NCBI GenBank assembly: GCA_037013495.1
Contig: CM072808.1
Coordinates: 13,617,319 to 13,681,318 of the forward strand
Direction of reading: 5' to 3'
Source of the DNA: Hippophae tibetana
Taxonomy: Eukaryota > Streptophyta > Magnoliopsida > Rosales > Elaeagnaceae
Length of the DNA stretch: 64,000 nucleotides
Each line of letters begins with the position of its first letter. The stretch's first letter is position 1. This document shows, piece after piece, positions 38,818 through 49,000 of this stretch. The translations under genes were made by a program, and so were the position numbers. The notes under the pieces were generated by a model. That model was given only the letters and a program-made list of their open reading frames with translations. It ran no database searches and had not been told where the DNA came from.

Positions 38818-38829
38818 GCTCTGATACCA
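38818..38829 (-). other. Primer-binding site for initiator tRNA-Met
   Basis: The minus strand reads TGGTATCAGAGC, the complement of the 3' end of plant initiator tRNA-Met, two bases from the 5' LTR. Confidence 0.85.
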
Positions 38830-38831
38830 AC

Positions 38832-39477
38832 TATCACGACCTTATTTTTCAAGTAGCGATCGTGCGACACTTAGCACCGTCCGTTGCACTAAGCCTGCCT
38901 TTGAATCCGAATGAAACTCCAAAGAGACTAGAAAAAGAGTTTGTAAAGAATGCTTTGTATTGCTCTAGAGAGAGTTTATCTTACAAGATGCTAAGAATTT
39001 CCAAGAATTTCCCAAGATGAATACAAATGAAGACCAATAGGTCTATTTATAGTGTGACACCAAGCTTAAGACTATGCTACCACTTTCTAGAGTCTTCCAA
39101 GTCTAGAATGTACAAGAGAGTTCTAGTTTTATGTACAATATGTCACAAGATTCTAGGACATTCTAGCCAACTCTAGAGTCTTCTAGGTTTGTCTAGCTCC
39201 TTCATGTAAGTTCTAGGATATTCCGTAAGCTTTCAGCGATTTCTACATCCTTCATGAACCATCCAACACGTTTTAGAATATTCCAGCTCATTCTAACACC
39301 CTCTAACGTGCTCTAGAACATTCTAGGGTCTTCAAAGCTTGAGTTGAGTTCATGCAACTCTAACTTATTTTAGACATCTCTACGTCACTCTAGAATCTTC
39401 TCATTTAGAAAAGTCTAGATCCTTTAAGGAACAACATTTATTTGGATTTTACGGGACATTTTGAACGAGACGTGACA
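38832..39477 (-). repeat. 5' LTR of the chromovirus
   Basis: This 646-bp repeat is about 92% identical by hand count to 33635-34281. It ends CGTGACA at 39477, followed by the ATAA target repeat, and lies less than 500 bp from the probable promoter of the PDS5C homolog. Confidence 0.9.
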
Positions 39478-39963
39478 ATAAACTAGTATTTTTAAAATTG
39501 ACTTATCAAAGGTGATGAGACAAATTTTAATACGTGTGTCAATTATATATTTCTCTCCGTTTCATATTTAGGATTCAACCCGAAAAAATGTTAAAGATGA
39601 GAAATAAAAAAATAAAGCCTAAATCAAATTGTCCAACAAATTCCACGTGGGACCGCTGCCCTGAAAATCGAACGGTGGATTTGAAGCCCGAAATTTAAAT
39701 AAAGTTCACACACTGGATTTCATTTTGAGTTTTGTCAGTGTTCCAACGAGTATAAAAATATGGATTACAAAGAGTAAAGAGATAGATAAAAAGAGCAGAA
39801 AAATAAAATCAGCAAAAGTATATATGAATTTTTTTAAAAGTTATTTAAATCTTATTTTTTATTAAATAAATAAAATTTAAATTTAAGTTTTTGGAGGTAG
39901 GATAGAATTTTATTTTATTTTAATGCTTACATATTAAAATATATGAATTTAAAATGGAGGAAA

Positions 39964-39973
39964 ATATAAATAC
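39964..39973 (+). promoter_or_regulatory. Probable TATA box of the PDS5C homolog
   Basis: ATATAAATAC is followed about 60 bases on by a CT-rich initiator-like stretch (ACTCTCTCTCGCTCG at about 40030). The start codon is at 40228, which would give a 5' UTR of about 200-230 bases. The rest of 39478-39963 is AT-rich with no other clear site. No transcript evidence is available. Confidence 0.45.
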
Positions 39974-40227
39974 AATTACGTAAACTTTTACACTCCCATT
40001 ATTTTTTATTCTCTGCGAACATTTTACGAAAACTCTCTCTCGCTCGTTCTGTACATCTGTGTAAAAGAAAGCCCTAACTTTCCTTCTCCTAAGATTTATC
40101 TTTCTCTATTCAAATTCACATTCCCTTTCCTCTATTCGTGGATTTTGAGTTTCAATAGTTTGAAATTAAGGCTAAAAGTGAAGGACAGTTAAGGATCAAG
40201 AGTGGAAGACGAGAAGAAAATAAAAAA

Positions 40228-43200
40228 ATGGCGTCGTCGGACAACGAGCTCGAATCACAGCTCATGGAAGGTGGGAGTAAGCTTGTCGACCCTCCGTTGT
40301 CAGTTGACGAACTTCTTCCTCTTCTTGATGTAAGCCCTAATTGAATTTCTTTTAGGCTGCCTTTTGAAGTGTGGCGACGTTGTGCTTCACAGAATTACAA
40401 TGCTTTTGGCTTTATGCATACTTCTCTGGTTCCGTGCATGAAATGATTTATATTCCCGTGATTATCTTCCGTTTATTAGGATGAGTTTTTTTTATGTTAA
40501 GTCGTGATGGGGCATCGATATGGAGTTTGTGCTATTTTGATGTTTTGCTGCGACTTTAATTTTATTTTTTCCTTTATGGCTTATATGTTCTTCAATTGTA
40601 TAATTGCCCTTTGGTTAAAGGATACTTAGGGTTCATGCTTCCCAAGAATGTCACTTATTTTTAGCTGCATGATGGACATAGATGGTTGGTGGTGTTGAGC
40701 TCTTCTGCTTTCCTTTTCTTCCATAACCTTTTTCTTATAGTGCGCATAACGTGGGCGTCCACGAATAATATTTGAGTTGTTCACACAAGTATAGGTGCAT
40801 GCATGATTTTCATGCCACTTACAGATTACTTATGGACATCCTTATGTTGTCCAACTAATATTTGTTCAAAACCCGAATACCATCACAGTCCTCTTCTATC
40901 TGAATGGGATCTCGGAGACGACTCTTGTAACATAACACCTATGTTGTGCAATTTATTCAATTTTATTAATTAGATAAAAAATAATCAAAATATAATATTA
41001 TCGGATGCTCCCAGCTTGTTTTATTAGCACCAAAATATATCACAATTAAGAGCATTAATGGGATGAAAGGAAAAAGTGGTGAAGTCTCTAAGAGATTTTC
41101 CTCTCTTTTATGTAGGTAGGCCTGATATGGATCACATCTGTATCGGCATGGTTTGGATTTTAGTTGTATCTACTATCTAGTTTAGAATTTTCTTCAATTT
41201 CCTGTAACCATATAAACATACGAATTACAGTGGAACTATCTTCTTGGTTGTTTGTATTATTTGCACTTGATTACTATTTTCCTCTTTTGTAACCCTAGAA
41301 AATCGAGAGCTGTCTGCAGAAGGTCGAGCAGTCACCTACCATGTCAATGCAAAATGCACTTTCTCCATCTCTGAAAGCATTGGTTTCCGAAAAACTATTA
41401 AGGCATTCAAATATTGATGTTCAAGTAGTGGTTGCTTCATGTATCAGTGAGATAACAAGAATAACTGCACCTGATGCTCCTTATGACGATGACCTAATGA
41501 AGGTAAAATTTAGTGATTTTGGAGGCTAAAGATTTTATCTTTTCATTTTACTAGATTCTTTTCATGAAAATATTTTTCGTTTCTCTACATGTAGGAGGTC
41601 TTTCAGCTTATTGTGTCATCATTTGAAAATATAGATGACAACTTCAGTCGGTCATACACAAAGAGGGCCTCAATTCTAGAAACCGTTGCAAAAGTCAGGT
41701 CATGTGTGGTGATGTTGGATCTTGAATGTGATGCATTGATTGTGCAGATGTTTCAGCATTTCCTTAAAGCAATTAGGTAGGTACTGTTATTATTAAGTGG
41801 GTTCACTGTTCTTTGACAATGTCTTGCTTTTGGTTTATGCTTGTTCCAATGCTTAGTTCTTCTCAAATTGGGAGGTGTTTAGTCACGGTTATTTTTGAAG
41901 AAATTTCGTTTAGCATGGATGTTATATCTTCTATACAATGATTTTTGGGTGATCTGTGATGGTTGTGTTTTTATTTTTATTTTATTGGATCTGATTTTTT
42001 TTTTCTTGAGAGTATGCGAATCTTGCAAGGGGCCATCTAAAGTGACAATTAGGGTAACACAACAAAGCTAAGGAATAACTGCTCACTTATTGTAAAGGAA
42101 TTCAAATCTGACTTGATGTACTGTTTGGTTAGACACTAACAGTGATGAGGAGAGTGGGAAATCTTATTCAAAAAGTTAAGTAGAGGGTAAACATCTATCC
42201 ATTTATTTTTTGGAGTGTCAGTTTCTTGTAGGTTTATAGAGTTGGTGGTTTCCCTCTTGTCCCCTTGCAAATGTGGTTTGGGTTGTACCTAATTCAATCT
42301 CAGGCTTATTCATGATAGACTTTGGAGGCTTTGGGAGACCTAAGAAAGGAATTTTTTTATGGAGATGTGGAGTCATTACCCTCCTCTGGAGGGTTTTGCT
42401 AGAAAGGAATAGAACGATCTTTGACTATAAAAGAAGAACATGAGATGATTTGGAAGAGGATTTCAACACTTTTTGGGGGAGCTTTGAGATTTTACATACT
42501 TCAGAAGTTCCAGAATTTTATTTGTGTTATTTGAATTATGTTAGTCTTAATTTTTTTGGTTGTCTGCTATGTTATTTGGGCTCTTCATAGAAGTACCCGT
42601 CCATGCGATGTGAGATGGACGTAGGTGTGAGTACTTGGACACTCTAATTTGGTGTAAATTTATAGAACTTATCCAAAATTTTACGACTCGGTGTCCTAAA
42701 CGTGTCCGTGTAATATAGGTTTTCTATTTTATCTTTGTTAACTTTTATATATGAATTTTTATGGTTGTACCCCTGGCCCACATTTGTACCTTTTCCCTTT
42801 AATTTTGAATGGAAGTTTTTATTTCCTAAAAAAACAGTTGTAAGTGTGTTCTACGTTTAGAGGGCAGAAACACGGTCTATTTCTGTAACGCAATTGCGAT
42901 ATTCTTACCCATACTATTTCTTTTGTGCCTGTATTTCAGAATATAAGTATAATTTTGTATGACTTTTCTTTGTTGTAGACTTGTAGCATGTAGAACGTCA
43001 AGCTAAATGGATTCTGTTAGTTTTTATGTTTTGAAGATTTCTTTTTTGTTGTTCTTGAACCAGAAAATTTATCTTATATATTAAAAGCCTCAATGACATA
43101 AAGTCGATCACCCTTTTCTTTCTTTTCATTGTTTTTTAATTTTTTATTAGTTTTTTTTACACCAATAAATACCAAAGTGTCTATATAATAAATACATTTT

Positions 43201-45968
43201 TTATAAATAATTATTTTGTATAATGTAATTGTTTTTATTACATTAGGATGACAATTCATATAGTTTATGATTATCCATTTAATGAGTGTTCGATCAATTT
43301 ATTTATGAGCAGATTATATTTTTGTTCTTTTTTTACACAAATTCCAAAATATTCGTATAATAAATACATTTTTTATGAATAGTTATTTTGTATAATACAA
43401 TTATTTTTATTACATTAAGAATAACAATTTATACAGCCAATAAATACCAAAGTGTCCATATAATAAATATATTTTTTTATGAATGGTTATTTTGTATAAT
43501 GTAATTGTTTTTATTACAATAAAAGTGACAATTTATATAGTTCATGACTACCAATTTAATGAGTGTTTGATCAATGCATATCGTATTTTTTTTAATTAAG
43601 AATTTCCACTTCAAGATCATATCATATCTCACATCAATTAAAAAAGAATATTCAGTTAATATAAATTATTTTTAAGCAAAAAACGTTATTATTCATGTAG
43701 GATTAAGAAGTTAGATAGTAAAAATATTAATTGAATAAGTTCATATATTGTTATATTATATTTGACTTATTTATTAAAAAAGTTACGAAATTATTGTCAA
43801 TATTGTGGTAACTAACTCATATTTATATTTGTATTTGGATTTTATTGCTCATAAAATAGTTATTATTATATGTTTATTCATCACTAAAGTAACAAATTAA
43901 TTAACCTTTTGTTTTAAGAATATTTCTACAAACCACTTTATAAAACTTTTTGACATCAATTTTTCAATTATAATTAAATTAACTTAAAGATTTATATTTA
44001 AAGATTTTTGTTCATTTATTTTATAAAATAAATAATTTGAAACAATAATAATTAACATTACTATATCTTTATCAAATTTGAATCAGCTATCCATGCATTT
44101 GCATGGGTCCAAAAACTAGTATGATAAAAAGAATAAATAAAGTTAAGGTTCTCTGTGTGGCTTAAATCTTTAATATGCTTAAGCTAGGCATGCTTTGTTT
44201 TCTAATTTTGTGATATTCTCCTTGCCTTTATAGGTTTTATGCTCTCTTGTCATCCCATTTGATTTATCTACTTTCATTTTCATTCAAATAATTTTTTTCT
44301 GTGTGGCTTAAATCTTTAATATGCTTAAGCTAGGCATGCTTTGTTTTCTAATTTTGTGATATTCTCCTTGCCTTTATAGGTTTTATGCTCTCTTGTCATC
44401 CCATTTGATTTATCTACTTTCATTTTCATTCAAATAATTTTTTTTCCCTCCCACTCTCAAATTAGATATAAGGCTGATTTAGGATGCTGACTATCCATTT
44501 TTGTATAATGTAATAGCATCTGCATGTGTTTATTTCTCACTGATGTTTCTTATTACCATTCCTCAGGGATCATCACCCGGAGAATATTTTTTCATCCATG
44601 GAGATAATTATGACACTTGTCCTAGAAGAAAGTGAAGACATTTCTCTGGAGTTACTTTCTCCTATATTAGCTACAGTGAAGAAAGACAATAAGGTCTAAT
44701 TGTTGTCTTCAGTTGTAATTTTATGTTTATATAAATGTTTGATTAATTGTATCTAATTAATTCTTGATAAAAACATTTTTTGTACAGGATGTCTTGCCCA
44801 TTGCTAGGAAGCTGGGTGAGAGAGTGCTTGTAAGCTGTGCAGCCAAGCTTAAGCCTTATCTTTTGCAGGCTGTAGAAGCAAAGATCATCTCTTTAAATGG
44901 TTATAGTAAGGCTCTAGCATCTATATGTCAAGATGCAATTGATAATGGGCACAATGAGGTCCAAGCTACTGGTGAGCATAAGGTAATATTTTATGAGAGA
45001 CAAATGCACCCAAGTTCCCTTATTTATGCCATTTAGAACAATTTAGTCCAATAGTTATTTTCTGTAGCAGCTTAGTTCTTTTGTTATAAAAAAGTAACAT
45101 GGATAAATGATCAAATTTTAATTTTTTTATCAATTGTGTAGTCATTATTGTTTATGTTAAAGACAATTTATGAAATTGATATTTCAATAATAGTTGTAAA
45201 AAATGAGAAAGAATAATAATAAAATAAAAAAATTGGTCATTTGTCATTGTGCTGTCATTTGTACAAAACAAAAGGACTAAATTGTTAAAAAAAAATAACA
45301 AAAAGACTAAATTGTTTTTCTTGACACTAAAGGATTTGTGCCATCATCCACCCTATTTGTGAATATTTTATCCAGAAATCTAAGTTAAAGCACTGGTCTA
45401 ATGCTTCATGTCGCCAATCCACATTCCTAGTCTGCTTTGCTGCATTTAATCAAGTCTACATTAGAGTTCCTCGTCATCCATTATTTTTACCATCCATGTA
45501 ACTCCCATCATTTTATCATTTTCCATCTTTTGTCTGCTCTTTTTTTCTTTATTCAGAAATTGCAACCTTAATTGTGAGATGTTATGGTTTCAGCACTCTG
45601 CAGGAACCGGTGTCCTAGTTTCATTTGGTTAATTAGAAATTCATCTTTTGTTGCTATGTGATTTTTGCTTGATATATGTTGTGGAATGTAGATCATCTTG
45701 ATATTATTCATGACCCATTTCTAACTGTATAGTGGTTTTGGGTGTTTATCTGCTATTATGTGCATGAAATATGTTCTAAACTGAAAGTAGTTTTTATTTT
45801 TATTTTTCCTACCTCTTGCTTGCCCTTTTTTACCATTTACCACTGTAATCTCTTTGAAACAATATCTTGAATTGATGGTGATTCACTGAAGATGACATTT
45901 TTCTTCCCGCGGAGTCAGAGTATGCCTCTCCTTTTGGACCGAGGGTAGTTTGTGCATGCTTAGTGTCT

Positions 45969-46015
<47 letters not shown>

Positions 46016-49000
46016 TTCACTTAACTACATTTGCTATTATCAGGCTGATGAGACCAAAACAGTTGAGGCATCTGGTGGTGAGGGAGACCAGGCATGTCCT
46101 TTTTTAAGATTTCTTTATGGTGTTTCTTCTTTTTAATTATTGTTAATACCCTTTCCTTCCAGCTATAGATCTAGATTTCTGAAACTTATTGTTACTAAGT
46201 TTAATCATTATTTTCTTAATCAGGAGATTAAAGGGGTAGCCAGTGAAACATCGCCTTTAGGAGAAGTTGATCATACTGTTCAGGAATCTCCCATGCCTGT
46301 TGTGGATAACGGTCTGAAACAGACTGGGGAAAACGAGCTTTTGGATGATTCCAAATCCCTGAAGAAGCAAGAAGGTGATCGCCCTGTTGAGAGCTCTGAA
46401 GACTTAAAGTCAAGCAATGTTGAGCCTGATGTTTTGGAAAATGAGAATGTGTCCTATAAAGAACAAGAATCAGAGCAATCTATCAAGAGAAGGGGGAAAA
46501 AGATTAATGACTCTTTGGATGATTCTAATTCCCTGAAGGAGCAAAACAGTGATCGCCCTATTGAGAACTCTGAAGAATTAAGATCAAGCAAGGCTGAACC
46601 TGATGTATTGGAAAAGGAGAATACATCCAATAATGATCAAGAATCTGAGCAATCTACCAAGAGCAGGGGGAAAAAAATAACCGACTCTTTGGATGATTCC
46701 AACTCCCTGAAGAAGCAAGACTATGACTACTCTATTGAGAACTCTGAAGACTTAAAGTCAAGCAAGGCTGAAACTGATATTTTGGAAAATGAAAATACAT
46801 CCAAAAAAGTACAAGAATCAGAGCAGTCTACCAAGAGAGGTGAAGAAAAGATAAATGACACTTGGAACGATTTCAACATTCAGAAGAACCAAGATGGTGA
46901 CCACCCTATTGAGAACTCTGAAGACTTAAAGTCAAGCATGGCTGAACCTGATATTTTGGAAAATGAGAACACATCCAATAAAGAACAAGAACCAGAACAA
47001 TCTACCAAGAGAAGTGGGAAGAAGATAAATGAGTCTTTGGACGATTCCAATTCCCTGAAGCAAGACAGTGACCACCCTATTGGGAACTCTGAAGACTTAA
47101 AGTCAAGGAAGGCTGAACCTGGTATTTTGGGAAATGAAAATACATCCAATAGAGATCAAGAATCAGAGCAATCTACCAAGGAAAGGGGAAAAAAGAGTTA
47201 TACAAAATCAAGAGCAACTTCAAACAGTTCTCATGCAGTTAATGAGACGGAGAGTGAAAAAGTGCCAGATCAGAAATGTCATGGTGAGGCTGATCCTACT
47301 TCACGTTGTGAGGGCCCATCTGATGTGTTAGTGGTTCTTTCAGAAAACAATGATGAGTCTGATATCAAGCAGTCCTCACCAGAGGCAATGGAGAATGAAT
47401 CTACTGACATTGCCTCTGCATCCCCAACTAGAAACCATCCAGATGAACTTTGTACCAAGAAGGCTGGGCGACAAAAAAAGAAAGGTTGTTTAGTTAAAGA
47501 TGATGTACAGCTTGCTGATGATGCATCCAAAAAGGTGGCTGATAGAACAGGCAATTCAGAGGTGAAACCATACAAGCGTTCTGGGAAAAAGTTGCCTTCT
47601 GTGAGTTATAATGATAAAAAAACTTCAACTGTGGGAGATGCATCTGTGATGGAAAATATAATAGTAAGTGATTCAGAGAAAAAGCCATCAAAACAGTCAG
47701 CTAAGAAGGTTGGTGCAAGTAACACAAAGAATGATGGATCCTCTTCAAAGCATCACGTGGCTAGGAAAAAGCAGGGTACAGTAAAAGATCTTATGGAGGA
47801 AGACACACCAAAAGCTGCAGTAAAAGACATCAAAGTAACTTCTAATGGGCTTCATCACGTTGTACCTGTTATATCAATATTAGTGATCTTGATTTTTGCA
47901 TTTTGTGTCTTATTCTTAATTATTTTTCTTATTTACTTTACAGGAAAATATTTCTTCACCAAAACCAGCAAAATCTACCAAAGTTGAAAATCAGTTGGGG
48001 GTGACCCCTAAGAAAAGTGCCAAGAGGAAACGTCCTCCAATAAAAGACGTATGTATATCTTTTACTCATAATATGATTTGTTGGAGCTGTTGGCAGCGTG
48101 GTAATTCATACTTGTAGAATGTATTGCAACATCTATATTTCATCTTTCCTTTTTAATGCCGTCTTGGACTAGTCATAGGCTTATTGTGAAGTCATTTTAT
48201 TCAATATGTAAGGTTGACTAATTATTGCAAATTGTCACTGGACTTAGATGATTGAATGTCCATTCTATGTTTTGTCACATTTTATTGGTTGGAATACTCA
48301 TGTATTCTTTATAATCATTCTGTTCTCAATCAATATTGTTAGGATCCTGATAACGCAGGCTGTGGTGAGGAGCTGGTTGGTTCAAAAATCAAAGTGTGGT
48401 GGCCAGCAGATAAACAGTAAATACTGACCTAATGTTTATTTAGTTTGGGGTTTAGTTTCGTGAAACCAATTGGAGATTTTTTGTTGTGCTTGTTATGGTT
48501 ATAGCTCAGCTAGATGTATCTGACTAGTGACTACTGTCTGATGAGGTCCCTTTGCTCATCTATTTTGTTACATGCATGATTGATGATGAGATGATGTGAG
48601 TTACTCCTAAGTATTGAATTGCAACATGTGTGCTCACAGATGTATTTTTCGTATCAATGGTTAAAGATGGAGGTATTTTGCTAACGGATTTCATGATTAA
48701 TCATTGTCTTTGAGTTGTGCTCTGATGAATATTTTTTTTATAAAAAAAAGTTGTGTTTTGATGAATGGAAAGCTGTGCTTGAATTGTTATTACTGCTCTT
48801 TATGACTGCAAAAAAGAGAGGGGGGAGAGAGAGAACAAGAGAATTTCTTACTCAACAAAAATTGATTTTATTTCCTTGGAAGATAATTTTTTTTCAATAA
48901 ATCTAATGAACAAAAGATTTAACTCAGGCATGCTTAGAGTTTTATCTGACCATTGACTTTTATTCTTGAGTCTTGAGTCTTATTAATGTAAATGAAGATT

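Larger units (their letters stand above)
33635..39477 (-). mobile_element. Ty3 chromovirus with both LTRs, broken
   Basis: The element is 5,843 bp and lies on the minus strand. Its ends are TGTCACG and CGTGACA, and 4-bp ATAA direct repeats flank it. In element order the parts are 5' LTR (38832-39477), tRNA-Met primer site (38818-38829), gag (about 37680-38790), protease (about 37090-37540), reverse transcriptase/RNase H (about 35860-36920), integrase (about 34800-35860), chromodomain (about 34300-34500), polypurine tract (34282-34294) and 3' LTR (33635-34281). The gag core with LWWRRRHGN and ELKRRGVQDLSSAIAIAE resembles the Galadriel-type clade, an inference. It is broken, with roughly half a dozen or more breaks. 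By hand count the LTRs differ at about 55 of 646 positions (about 8%), suggesting an insertion a few million years old. Confidence 0.9.

Noticed and set aside
38062-38856. A 264-codon ORF on the plus strand
   Set aside because: It is the antisense shadow of the chromovirus gag; the minus strand carries the recognisable gag motifs.
47835-47987. A hydrophobic, membrane-like tail at the end of the longest open frame (VVPVISILVILIFAFCVLFL)
   Set aside because: It is translation of a T-rich 109-bp intron. Good splice sites (GTAACT at 47835, CAG at 47941-47943) join exon 7 in frame to ENISSPKPAK and on to the Tudor domain.
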